Source of the DNA: Pseudomonadota bacterium
GTDB taxonomy: Bacteria > Pseudomonadota > Gammaproteobacteria > Xanthomonadales > Rhodanobacteraceae
Length of the DNA: 21,755 nucleotides
Assembly: GCA_023430685.1 (NCBI GenBank)
Contig: JAEYZH010000160.1
Location: 1 to 21,755 of the forward strand
Reading direction: 5' to 3'
Part shown: positions 9,194 through 16,904 of the stretch, piece after piece
How positions within the stretch are numbered: the stretch's first letter is position 1
Layout: the number at the start of each line of letters is the position of its first letter
Made by a program: the position numbers and the translations under genes
The notes under the pieces: model-generated
Databases searched by the model: none
What the model saw: the letters and a program-made list of their open reading frames with translations, nothing else
Told to the model about the DNA's origin: nothing

Positions 9194-10666
9194 TCAGTCG
9201 CTGCGCCTCGCGGTCGCCGCCACGAGCTGCAATCCGAAATCGAGGCCGGTCGTGAAGATGCGATCCGGGTCGCTCTCGAATGCCCCGATGTCGACGTGGC
9301 TACCGACCCAACGCGGAAATCCGGTTCCGCGCTGGTCGTAGGTGAAGACCCCGGCGGGCGGCAGGCTGCCCGAATCGATCGCGTAGCTCTCGCCGCGGAC
9401 GAGCGCGTGCGTCGGCGTCGGTCCGCCGTTGTCCTGCAGCGGCCCCAGCGCCGGCGTGAAGCCGATCGTGTCGGGTGGCGGCGGGATCGGCGTCGCGGTG
9501 ATCAGGTTGAAGGTGCCGGTGTTGAGCATGCCGGGTTCGCCCCCGAGATCGTGCCCGCCGACGTCGCCCGCGACGTTGTCGGCGAGGATGTTGCTGTGGA
9601 ACGTGAGCACCTGCGCGCCCATGTGCAGGCCGGCCGATTCCGAGTTGCTCGCGCCCGCGATCGACACCTCCGAGTGGTTGTCGGCGATCGTCGAGTTGTA
9701 CAGGTAGAGCGGGCGGCGCACGTAGGCGCCACCGATGCGATGTGCGACGTTGGTCGAGATCGTTGACTGGAAGATGAACGCGTTGCTGGTGCCGTTGTCG
9801 GCGAGCGCGAGTCCGCCCATGCGCGCCGAGCTGTTCTGCACGATCGCGGTCTGGAAAACGCCGCCGTAGCCGCGCGCGAACACGCCGCCGCCGAAGCTCG
9901 GCGTGGCCGAAGGCGAATGCGCGAGGTTGCCGGTGACGATGCTCGACTGCGAGAAGAACCCGCCGAGCGCGTAGACGCCGCCGCCGCTCGCGTAGCCGTT
10001 GCCCGCGGCTTCGGTCTCGTTGCCGCTGATCTCGCTCGTGTACAGATGGGTGCTGCCCTGGCTCCAGATGCCGCCACCGAGCGAGCCGTGGTTGGACTGG
10101 CTCTGCGCCTTGCAGCCGGTCACGGTCGAATCGCGCAGGATCACGTTGCCCTGCGACTGGATGCAGCCGCCGAGCGCATTCACGTCGCTGCGGTACTTGC
10201 GTCCGTCGGCGATCGTGACGTCCTCGACGATCAGCGTGCCGAATCCGAGGTGCACGAGCACGCCGTCGTTGGCGGTGGGGCCGCCCTGGATGCGCAACTC
10301 GTGGCGACCGGGTCCATGCAGCGCGAGCTGGTCGGCGCCGAAGATGATCGCGCCGCTCGTCAGCGTGATCGTGCTGCACTGGAGCTGGGTCAGGTCGACG
10401 ATGTCGCCCGAGACCGCGCCCTCGACCGCCTCGCGCAGGCTGCCGGCGCCGGAGTCGAAGCAGTTGGTGACGACGATGTCCTGCGGCGCGCGCGGGGTCG
10501 CCGGTTGCAGCGGCGAGGGCCACTGCGGGCGCGCGTATTGGAGCGGCTCCGCCATGCCGCCGAGCGGGGTTTCGACGAGGGCCGATGCGGGACCGGCCAT
10601 CAGCAGCGCGAGACACGCGGCCAGCGGTCGCAACGGCAGGCGGGAAGTGGGGTGGACGCTACGCAT
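9194..10666 (-). CDS. Secreted parallel beta-helix protein, choice-of-anchor Q type
   Basis: This encodes 490 residues. A Sec signal peptide is clear (basic MRSVHPTSRLPLR, hydrophobic LAACLALLMAG, cleavage after PASA at about residue 29). The mature protein opens with VVTNCFDSGAGSLREAVEGA, typical of this family. It then runs as repeated short strands with many Gly, Asn and Ser (for example GGGIWSQGSTHLYTSEISGN and GGGVYALGGFFSQSSIVTGN), consistent with a right-handed beta-helix. The end carries the choice-of-anchor Q signature: LGPLQDNGGPTPTHAL, then AIDSG, DQRGTGFPR and VDIGAFES. After that come DRIFTTGLDFG and 13 more residues. The function of such proteins is unknown; adhesion or carbohydrate binding is often proposed. 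AGGAG six bases before the ATG fixes the start. It is divergent from aceF but probably functionally unrelated. Confidence 0.88.
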   Translation of the reverse strand: MRSVHPTSRLPLRPLAACLALLMAGPASALVETPLGGMAEPLQYARPQWPSPLQPATPRAPQDIVVTNCFDSGAGSLREAVEGAVSGDIVDLTQLQCSTITLTSGAIIFGADQLALHGPGRHELRIQGGPTANDGVLVHLGFGTLIVEDVTIADGRKYRSDVNALGGCIQSQGNVILRDSTVTGCKAQSQSNHGSLGGGIWSQGSTHLYTSEISGNETEAAGNGYASGGGVYALGGFFSQSSIVTGNLAHSPSATPSFGGGVFARGYGGVFQTAIVQNSSARMGGLALADNGTSNAFIFQSTISTNVAHRIGGAYVRRPLYLYNSTIADNHSEVSIAGASNSESAGLHMGAQVLTFHSNILADNVAGDVGGHDLGGEPGMLNTGTFNLITATPIPPPPDTIGFTPALGPLQDNGGPTPTHALVRGESYAIDSGSLPPAGVFTYDQRGTGFPRWVGSHVDIGAFESDPDRIFTTGLDFGLQLVAATARRSD

Positions 10667-10843
10667 GATGCTCTCCTGGCTGGGGCGTGGCGCAGCGCAG
10701 GCTTCGCGCGGCATCCACTGCGCCCGGACAACGCCGCAACGCGCCCGAGTGCGACATGCAGGCCGCGAATGACGATCTCGGGCATGACGCCGGCCCGCCA
10801 AATCGGCGAAACTCGCGTTCCTGCATTGCAAGACGGAGCCAGC

Positions 10844-12190
10844 ATGGCCGCCCAGGAAGCGAAGGTGCCGGATATCGGCAACTACCCCAGCGTTCCCGTG
10901 ATCGAGGTGCTCGTTAAGGCCGGCGACACGGTGGCGAAGGACCAGGGGCTGGTGACGCTCGAGTCGGACAAGGCGACGATGGAAGTGCCGGCCCCGTTCG
11001 CGGGCGTCGTCAGCGAAGTCAGGGTCAAGGTCGGCGACGAGATCGGAGAAGGTACCGTGGTCGCCTTGATCGAATCGGCCGAGGCCGCGGCGGCCCCGCC
11101 TGCGCCCGCTTCCGCCGCACCCGCGACTTCGAAACCCGAACCCGCGCCGGCCCCCGCAGCCACGGCGAAGCCTGCTGCGCCGGCATCGGCACCGCCTGCA
11201 GCCGGCGCAGTGGTTGAAACCGCCGGACCGCGCACGCCGCCGGTGCCGTTCGATGCCGATGCGGTGATGCCGGACAAGGTGCCGTACGCGAGTCCCGCGG
11301 TGCGCCTCGTCGCACGCGAACTCGGTGTCGACCTCGCGCAGGTCAAGGGCAGCGAGCGCAAGGGACGCATCACGAAGCAGGACGTGCGCGCCTACGTCAA
11401 GCAACTGCTCGCGGGTGGCGGGCCTGCGCGCGCGGGCGCGACCGGTGGCGGGCTCAACCTGCTGCCGTGGCCGGTGGTGGATTTCGCGAAGTTCGGCGAG
11501 GTCGAGACGCGGCCTCTGTCGAAGATCAAGAAGATTTCCGGCGCGAACCTCGCGCGCAACTGGGCGATGATCCCGCACGTCACCCAGCACGACGACGCCG
11601 ACGTCACCGAACTCGAAGCGCTGCGCGTCGCGCTGAACAAGGAGAACGAGAAGGCCGGCATCAAGCTCACGATGCTCGCGTTCCTGATCAAGGCGGTGGT
11701 CGCCGCGCTGAAGAAATACCCCGACTTCAATGCCTCGCTCGATGCATCGGGCGAGAATCTCGTGCTGAAGAAGTACTTCCATGTCGGCTTCGCCGCCGAC
11801 ACGCCGAACGGCCTCGTGGTGCCGGTGCTCAAGGACGCCGACCGCAAGGGCGTGATCGAGATCGCGCAGGAAACCGGCGAGCTCGCGAAGAAGGCGCGCG
11901 AGGGCAAGCTCGGGCCGGCGGACATGTCGGGCGGCTGCTTCTCGATCTCGAGCCTCGGCGGCATCGGCGGCACCGCGTTCACGCCGATCGTGAACGCGCC
12001 CGAAGTCGCGATCCTCGGTGTCTCCAAGTCGGCGATGAAGCCGGTGTGGAATGGTTCGTCGTTCGAGCCTCGCCTGATCCTTCCGCTCTCGCTGAGCTAC
12101 GACCACCGCGTCATCGACGGCGCCTCGGCTGCGCGCTTCACCGCATACCTCGGCCAGGTGCTCGCCGACATGCGGCGCGTGTTGCTGTAA
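10844..12190 (+). CDS. aceF: Dihydrolipoamide acetyltransferase, E2 of pyruvate dehydrogenase complex
   Basis: This encodes 448 residues. One lipoyl domain lies at about residues 4-78 with the modified lysine K43 in ESDKATME. An Ala/Pro linker (about 80-135) is followed by the peripheral-subunit-binding domain (about 145-182, ASPAVRLVARELGVDLAQVK and GRITKQDV). The catalytic acetyltransferase core runs from about 215 to the end, with the active-site HRVIDG at 421-426 (His421, Asp425). E2 transfers the acetyl group from lipoyl-lysine to CoA and forms the core of the complex in the cytoplasm. E. coli AceF has three lipoyl domains; one is common elsewhere. In the linker LPWPVVDFAKFGEVE fits AceF rather than 2-oxoglutarate or branched-chain E2. 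GGAG at 10835-10838 sets the start. lpdA lies 1.7 kb downstream; aceE is not in the window. Confidence 0.95.
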   Translation: MAAQEAKVPDIGNYPSVPVIEVLVKAGDTVAKDQGLVTLESDKATMEVPAPFAGVVSEVRVKVGDEIGEGTVVALIESAEAAAAPPAPASAAPATSKPEPAPAPAATAKPAAPASAPPAAGAVVETAGPRTPPVPFDADAVMPDKVPYASPAVRLVARELGVDLAQVKGSERKGRITKQDVRAYVKQLLAGGGPARAGATGGGLNLLPWPVVDFAKFGEVETRPLSKIKKISGANLARNWAMIPHVTQHDDADVTELEALRVALNKENEKAGIKLTMLAFLIKAVVAALKKYPDFNASLDASGENLVLKKYFHVGFAADTPNGLVVPVLKDADRKGVIEIAQETGELAKKAREGKLGPADMSGGCFSISSLGGIGGTAFTPIVNAPEVAILGVSKSAMKPVWNGSSFEPRLILPLSLSYDHRVIDGASAARFTAYLGQVLADMRRVLL

Positions 12191-12218
12191 CGAGCGCGTT
12201 CCGCGGGCGATGGCGAGC

Positions 12219-12298
12219 GCAGGCCGGACGGCCGCAGCGGCCGGCGCTCATTGCGATATCCCGAGAGCGCCGGCCGACCTGCGGCCGTCCAGCCTGCG
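12219..12298. repeat. Long inverted repeat of the GAGCGCCGGCCGACCT family, probable terminator
   Basis: A left arm at 12219-12249 and a right arm at 12265-12298 are near-complementary around a 15-base loop, between the convergent stops of aceF (12190) and the delta-60 gene (12308). The right arm recurs with two mismatches in 34 bases at 16854-16887, so this is a dispersed repeat and not a simple terminator, though it could serve as one. Confidence 0.75.
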
Positions 12299-12307
12299 CG
12301 CGCGCGA

Positions 12308-13735
12308 TCAGTCGAGCCCGTTCGCGAAGATCCGGTCGCGCAGCAGCCCGATGGCCGAGAAGTCGGTGTTCGGCGGCACGGTGCCGACCAGCGACGTGCC
12401 CGCGACGATGATGCGGTCGTTGCGCAGCGCAATCGCGTTCGCCAGGTCGTTCGAGCCATCGAGGTTGACCAGGCTGTAACCGGTCGGCGGATTGAAGCCG
12501 TCGTGGTCGGTCGTACCGTTCGCCAGGAAGCGCGTCACGTAGTAGTCGAGCGTCGTGTTCGGATTCGCGTTGCCGCGGATCGTGCCGGCCACGAGCAGAC
12601 CGCCGTTGGTGTCGAGCGCGATGTCGTTGAACGCGAGGTCGACGCCGGTATTGTCGATGCGGAAGCCGCTGCCTCCGGTACCCCAGCCAGCCGTCGGGTT
12701 CGCGTCCGCGCCGATCCGCGCGACGAGTCCATGGCGCAATTCGCTGCCGACCTCTTCATGGATCGTGCCGACCGCGACGGCAACCTGGTCGAGCACGAGC
12801 TGCGGATGCCCGGGCAGCAGCACCAGCGCGTTCAGCGACTCGTCCACCGCTTCGTCGGAGTAGTTCAGCATCTTCGCGCCGTTGGCGCCGACCGTGAGGT
12901 CCGGATCGCCATCCGCGTCGAGGCGGACGAACAGCGGATTGGTGAACGCGGAACCTTGCGGCCTCACGTCACCGACCGCGACGATGCGTCCGTTGGCCTG
13001 GATCGCGACCGCCTTCAGTTCGTTGAAGGTGCTGCCCGTGGCACCGAAAGAGTTCCTGCCGCCATTCACGAAATCGGCATCGAGGTCGCCCTGCGTGTCG
13101 ATGCGCGCGACCGCGGCACGGGTCTGGCTCGCGCTGAATACTGCACTGCCGACCATCACGATCTTGCCATCGGGCTGCACCGCGATGTCGTGCAACACGT
13201 CGGCGAGATTGCCGCCGGTGCCCTGCAGGTCGAACGCGACCTTGAGGCACTGCAGGCCGTTCGGGAACGCATCGAGCGAGCCGTCGATGTCGAAGCGGCA
13301 CAACGCGAAATCCTGGTTGCCGTTGGTCGTCAAGGTTCCGCCGACGAGCAGGCGTCCGTCCGGTGCGATAGCGGCGCTCACGCCGGTCAGCGAGAAGCCG
13401 AGCTGCTCCGGCGCGACCACGAGGCCGACGTCGTCGGGGCCGTAGTTGGTATCGAGCGTGCCGTCCGCACGCAGGCGCGTGATCGCGATGCGCTGGCCGT
13501 CGCTCGTCATCGCGACGCCGACGAGATAGGTGCGGCCGAAGCTGTCGACGACCGCGTCGAGCGCGATGTCGAGCGGATTGCCGGGCGCGGTATCGAACGC
13601 GACCATCGTGATGCCGTCGGTGCCGAAGTTCGGGTCGAGCACGCCATCGGCGGGCTCGGCGGTCGCCTGGCCGGCGGCGAAGGCAAGCAGGGTGGCGGCG
13701 GCGAAGCCGCACAGGCGCTGGTTGAGCAGGTTCAT
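12308..13735 (-). CDS. Secreted delta-60 repeat (beta-propeller-like) protein
   Basis: This encodes 475 residues. A Sec signal peptide (MNLLNQRLCGFAAATLLAFA, cleavage after GQATA at about residue 26) is followed by LDPNFGTDGI, the usual opening of this family. At least four delta-60 repeats are readable (AIAPDGRLLVGGT, DIAVQPDGKIVMVGSA, AVAIQANGRIVAVGDV and DIALDTNGGLLVAGTI), with two more degenerate copies at the ends, about 55-70 residues apart. These probably form a beta-propeller. The protein ends exactly in DRIFANGLD, a tail shared with two other secreted proteins in this window. Its function is unknown. GGAGA seven bases before the ATG sets the start. It lies on the opposite strand between the E2 and E3 genes, convergent with aceF and divergent from lpdA, so it breaks what would otherwise be a two-gene cluster. 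Confidence 0.88.
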   Translation of the reverse strand: MNLLNQRLCGFAAATLLAFAAGQATAEPADGVLDPNFGTDGITMVAFDTAPGNPLDIALDAVVDSFGRTYLVGVAMTSDGQRIAITRLRADGTLDTNYGPDDVGLVVAPEQLGFSLTGVSAAIAPDGRLLVGGTLTTNGNQDFALCRFDIDGSLDAFPNGLQCLKVAFDLQGTGGNLADVLHDIAVQPDGKIVMVGSAVFSASQTRAAVARIDTQGDLDADFVNGGRNSFGATGSTFNELKAVAIQANGRIVAVGDVRPQGSAFTNPLFVRLDADGDPDLTVGANGAKMLNYSDEAVDESLNALVLLPGHPQLVLDQVAVAVGTIHEEVGSELRHGLVARIGADANPTAGWGTGGSGFRIDNTGVDLAFNDIALDTNGGLLVAGTIRGNANPNTTLDYYVTRFLANGTTDHDGFNPPTGYSLVNLDGSNDLANAIALRNDRIIVAGTSLVGTVPPNTDFSAIGLLRDRIFANGLD

Positions 13736-13859
13736 CTCGATTCTCCGTAGGATGCGAGCGGCAGGTGGCCGATGGGCGCATCGCGCCGATCGGGTCTCGA
13801 TTGCACGTACGGCAAGCCGATGCGCGAGGGATCATTCGCGGATCACCGCGTGGCCCCGC

Positions 13860-13865
13860 TAGAAT
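13860..13865 (+). promoter_or_regulatory. Possible -10 box of the lpdA promoter
   Basis: TAGAAT, five of six matches to the sigma-70 -10 consensus, lies 29 bases before the lpdA ATG, with GGAG at 13881-13884 between. No convincing -35 was found at the right spacing (TTCGCG at 13835-13840 is 19 bases away). Since the gene upstream is on the other strand, lpdA needs its own promoter near here. Confidence 0.4.
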
Positions 13866-13893
13866 CGACGCATTCAGCGAGGAGCAAGCCGGC

Positions 13894-15702
13894 ATGGCCA
13901 ACAGCGTCGAAGTGAAGGTCCCCGACATCGGCAACTTCGATGGCGTGCCGGTCATCGAGATCCTCGTGAAGGTCGGCGACACGGTCGCGAAGGACCAGGG
14001 CCTCGTCACGCTCGAATCGGACAAGGCGACGATGGAAGTCCCATCGAGCGTCGCGGGCGTGGTCAGGGAGATCCGCGTCAAGCTCAATGAGCAGATCGGC
14101 GAAGGCGCGGTCGTCGCGGTGATCGAAACCGCGGATGCCGCGGCTTCGGCTGGCGCTGCGCGCAACACGGCGACCGCGGCAAGTCCTGCGACCACGCCCG
14201 CGCAATCGGCCGTATCGACGCCTGCCATGGCGGCGCCTGCGGCCGCCACCGGCAAGCCCGCGCACGCGGGGACCGAATCGGGCCGCAAGGCCGATATCGA
14301 ATGCGCGGTGCTCGTGCTCGGCTCGGGACCTGGGGGTTACACCGCGGCGTTCCGCGCGGCCGACCTCGGCCAGGACACCGTGCTGGTCGAGCGCTACGCG
14401 CCGCTCGGCGGCGTCTGCCTCAACGTCGGCTGCATTCCGTCGAAGGCGCTGCTGCATGCCGCGCGCGTGATCGACGAAGCCGCGCACGCGGGCGACATCG
14501 GCATCGAGTTCGGCACGCCGAAGATCGCGCTCGACAAGCTGCGCGCGTACAAGGACAAGGTCGTCGCGCAGATGAACGGCGGCCTCGCGGGCATGGCCAA
14601 GCAGCGCAAGGTGCGCGTGATCGAAGGCAGCGGGCGCTTCGTCTCGCCGCATGAACTCGAAGTCGAGACGAAGGGCGGCACGAAGCTCGTGCGCTTCGCG
14701 CACGCGATCATCGCGGCGGGTTCGCAGGCGATGAAGTTGCCGGGCTTCCCGTGGGACGACCCGCGCATGATGGATTCGACCGATGCGCTCGAGCTCGCCG
14801 ACATCCCGAAGAAGCTGCTCGTTGTCGGCGGCGGCATCATCGGGCTCGAGATGGCCTGCGTGTACGAGGCGCTCGGCAGCGAAGTCACCGTGGTCGAACT
14901 CATGGACCAGCTCATGCCGGGCGCCGATCCCGACCTCGTGCGTCCGCTGCAGCAGCGCCTCCAGAAGCGCTACGCGGGCGTGCATCTCAAGGTCAAGGTC
15001 GCGAAGGTCGAGGCCGAGAAGAAGGGTCTCAAGGCGACGTTCGAGGGCGACAAGGCACCCGAGCCCGCGTATTTCGATCGCGTGCTGGTCGCGGTCGGAC
15101 GCGCGCCGAACGGCGCGAAGATCGGCGCCGACAAGGCCGGCGTGACCGTCACCGACCGCGGCTTCATCCCGGTCGACCGCCAGATGCGCACGAACGTGCC
15201 GCACATCTTCGCGATCGGCGACCTCGTCGGCCAGCCGATGCTCGCGCACAAGGCGACGCACGAAGGCAAGGTGGCGGCCGAAGTCGCCGCGGGACAGAAG
15301 AGCGAGTTCGTCGCGCGCGTGATCCCGTCGGTCGCCTACACCGATCCCGAGATCGCATGGGTCGGCCTGACCGAGGCCGAGGCGAAGAAGCAGGGCATCA
15401 AGGTCGGCGTCGGCAAGTTCCCGCACGCCGCCTCGGGTCGCGCGGTCGGCATCGGCCGCACCGAAGGGTTCACGAAGCTCCTGTTCGACGAAGACACGCA
15501 CCGCGTCGTCGGCGGCGGCATCGTCGCGCCGAACGCGGGCGACCTGATCGCCGAAGTCGCGCTCGCGATCGAGATGGGCTGCGAAGCCGCCGACATCGGC
15601 CTCACGATCCATCCGCACCCGACGCTGTCCGAATCAGTCGGGATGGCGGCGGAGGTGTACGAAGGCACGATCACCGACCTGTACGTGCCGAAGAAGAAAT
15701 GA
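13894..15702 (+). CDS. lpdA: Dihydrolipoamide dehydrogenase (E3) with N-terminal lipoyl domain
   Basis: This encodes 602 residues, about 125 longer than plain E3. The extra part is a lipoyl domain (about residues 4-80, lipoyl lysine K44) and an Ala/Thr/Pro linker (about 81-130). The E3 portion has the FAD motif GSGPGG (143-148), the redox disulfide Cys175/Cys180 in GGVCLNVGCIPSK, the NAD motif VVGGGIIGLE, the second FAD segment FAIGDLVGQPMLAHKA and the catalytic pair His575/Glu580 in HPHPTLSE at the dimer interface. It reoxidises dihydrolipoamide on E2 with NAD+ in the cytoplasm. Its lipoyl domain is nearly identical to that of the E2 gene in this window. Lipoyl-E3 fusions are known, for example in Neisseria and Xanthomonas. 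It serves pyruvate dehydrogenase and perhaps other 2-oxoacid dehydrogenases. The stop is followed at once by tandem repeats. Confidence 0.96.
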   Translation: MANSVEVKVPDIGNFDGVPVIEILVKVGDTVAKDQGLVTLESDKATMEVPSSVAGVVREIRVKLNEQIGEGAVVAVIETADAAASAGAARNTATAASPATTPAQSAVSTPAMAAPAAATGKPAHAGTESGRKADIECAVLVLGSGPGGYTAAFRAADLGQDTVLVERYAPLGGVCLNVGCIPSKALLHAARVIDEAAHAGDIGIEFGTPKIALDKLRAYKDKVVAQMNGGLAGMAKQRKVRVIEGSGRFVSPHELEVETKGGTKLVRFAHAIIAAGSQAMKLPGFPWDDPRMMDSTDALELADIPKKLLVVGGGIIGLEMACVYEALGSEVTVVELMDQLMPGADPDLVRPLQQRLQKRYAGVHLKVKVAKVEAEKKGLKATFEGDKAPEPAYFDRVLVAVGRAPNGAKIGADKAGVTVTDRGFIPVDRQMRTNVPHIFAIGDLVGQPMLAHKATHEGKVAAEVAAGQKSEFVARVIPSVAYTDPEIAWVGLTEAEAKKQGIKVGVGKFPHAASGRAVGIGRTEGFTKLLFDEDTHRVVGGGIVAPNAGDLIAEVALAIEMGCEAADIGLTIHPHPTLSESVGMAAEVYEGTITDLYVPKKK

Positions 15703-15796
15703 GCCCGTAGGGCGGCTCGCAGCCCGTAGGGTGGGTCGCGGCCCGTAGGGAGGTCGCAGCCCGTAGGGTGGGTCGCAGCCCGTAGGGTGGGTCGCA
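15703..15796 (+). repeat. Five tandem 19-base repeats directly after lpdA
   Basis: The unit GCCCGTAGGGTGGGTCGCA occurs at 15703, 15722, 15741 (one base shorter), 15759 and 15778, with only one to three changes per copy. The last copy is the left end of the palindromic element that follows, so the array looks like an amplification of that element's terminus. A further partial copy precedes the second element at about 15990. Confidence 0.88.
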
Positions 15797-15964
15797 GCCG
15801 CGCAGCGGCGAGCCCCACCATCGCGTGACTCGAGTGTCGACGCACGCGCTGCAACGTGCGGTTGACTCGAGTGTCGACGCACGCGCTGCAACGTGCGGTG
15901 GAACTCGCGCGGCAGGCTTCTCCCGCGCGCCGCCTTCATCGGCGCGCTTGCGTTCCACCCTACG
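15781..15964. repeat. MITE-like element A with 10-base terminal inverted repeats
   Basis: It is bounded by CGTAGGGTGG (15781-15790) and its exact complement CCACCCTACG (15955-15964). Inside are a hairpin (GGTGGG at 15786-15791 with CCCACC at 15814-15819), two tandem 37-base copies (15826-15862 and 15863-15899) and an inner inverted pair GTGGAAC (15898-15904) / GTTCCAC (15952-15958). Its 184 bases equal element B plus one extra 37-base copy. No coding capacity is seen. Together with element B and the 19-base array it accounts for the whole gene-free stretch 15703-16152. Confidence 0.8.
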
Positions 15965-15992
15965 GTCGCATGGCTGCAGGTGCGTCGCAGAC

Positions 15993-16139
15993 CGTAGGGT
16001 GGGTCGCAGCCGCGCAGCGGCGAGCCCCACCATCGCGTGACTCGAGTGTCGACGCACGCGCGGCAAGGTGCGGTGGAACTCGCGCGGCCGGCTTCTCTCG
16101 CACGCCGCATGCATCGGCGCGCTTGCGTTCCACCCTACG
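15993..16139. repeat. MITE-like element B, second copy of the same element
   Basis: This has the same termini (CGTAGGGTGG at 15993-16002 and CCACCCTACG at 16130-16139) and the same internal order as element A, but only one 37-base module (from 16038), giving 147 bases. It differs from A at scattered positions, so the duplication is not brand new. It lies between the convergent lpdA and DUF4920 genes. Confidence 0.8.
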
Positions 16140-16152
16140 TGGGCGGCGTGCG

Positions 16153-16650
16153 TCAGCCCGCGCCGCGGATCACCACCGACGTCGCATCGATCTCGAGTTC
16201 GCGTGCCGCGCCTTCCTTCGCGCCGTCCTTCGCGAGGTGCGCGAGTTCCTCGGCGCTGCGCTGCTTCTCGGCGAGCGTGCCGAAGACCACCGCTTCGCCG
16301 CGCGCATCCTTGGGCACGCTGAATCCGTGCTCGTGCATGAGCACGCGCGCGAATTCGCCCTGCTCGCCCGAGAGCACGAGCCAGCAGCCCTGCGCCTGGC
16401 ACACCGAGGTGATGCGCCCGCTGTACGCGCCGGCCTTGCCGAGATGTTCGGCCGGGTTCGCTGCGGCGACGTCGATCGGCACGGCCGCGGGCCGTGCTTC
16501 GGGAAGGATCGCTCCGTAGACCGCGCCATCGACGGTCTGCTGCACCGCGACCGGCGCGCCGGGCGCATGCTCGTGCCCGGCGGCTGCGTGGTCATGGGCG
16601 GCGGCGGTGCCGGCGAGCAAGGAAACGCAGAGTGCGACAGCGAAGCGCAT
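16153..16650 (-). CDS. Exported DUF4920-domain protein
   Basis: This encodes 165 residues. A signal peptide (MRFAVALCVSLLAGTAAA, cleavage before HDHAAAGHEHAPG) leaves a His-rich mature N-terminus. The body fits DUF4920: VYGAILPEARPAAVPIDVAA, then HLGKAGAYSGRITSVCQAQG, a GCWLVLSGEQ segment holding the two conserved cysteines, FSVPKDARGEAVVFGTL and the late ELEIDATSVVI strand. DUF4920 resembles an OB-like barrel; its function is not established. The CxxxGCW cysteines and the HxH-rich leader make metal or redox involvement possible, which is inference. The start at 16650 has GGAG eight bases upstream and yields a proper signal peptide; the frame is open to an ATG at 16704 but without support. 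The next gene upstream on this strand is a periplasmic glutaredoxin, 254 bases away. Confidence 0.87.
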   Translation of the reverse strand: MRFAVALCVSLLAGTAAAHDHAAAGHEHAPGAPVAVQQTVDGAVYGAILPEARPAAVPIDVAAANPAEHLGKAGAYSGRITSVCQAQGCWLVLSGEQGEFARVLMHEHGFSVPKDARGEAVVFGTLAEKQRSAEELAHLAKDGAKEGAARELEIDATSVVIRGAG

Positions 16651-16781
16651 GGTGGGGACTCCGATCGTGAGGGCAGTGAACGACGATAACCCAATGCGCG
16701 CCACCGGCGCGTTGCCGTGGCTTGCACGCGGCCTCGCATGGATTGTCGAGCCGTGTGATTGACGTCGAGGCGTCGTCAGCG

Positions 16782-16887
16782 GAGCGCCGGCCGACCTTGA
16801 ATGGGTAGGCTGGACGCGCGCAGCGCGGCCGGCTCGTCGGCGCCGTGGTCAAGGAGCGCCGGCCGACCTTCGGTCGTCCAGCCTGCG
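16782..16887. repeat. Two REP-like copies of the GAGCGCCGGCCGACCT family between exported genes
   Basis: One copy starts at 16782 and is degenerate after 17 bases, running into an inverted half unit (GGTAGGCTGGACGC from 16804). A second at 16854-16887 matches 12265-12298 with two differences in 34 bases. They occupy most of the 254-base gap between the glutaredoxin and DUF4920 genes; no gene is seen there. Confidence 0.75.
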
Positions 16888-16904
16888 AAGCGTATGGCGC
16901 GTCG

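Noticed and set aside
12251..13750. Open frame of 499 codons antisense to the delta-60 gene
   Set aside because: Same GC-driven shadow; the minus-strand product has a signal peptide, repeats and a ribosome site, the plus-strand one has none.
13843..15618. Open frame of 591 codons antisense to lpdA
   Set aside because: Shadow of a gene whose identity is certain from its catalytic motifs.
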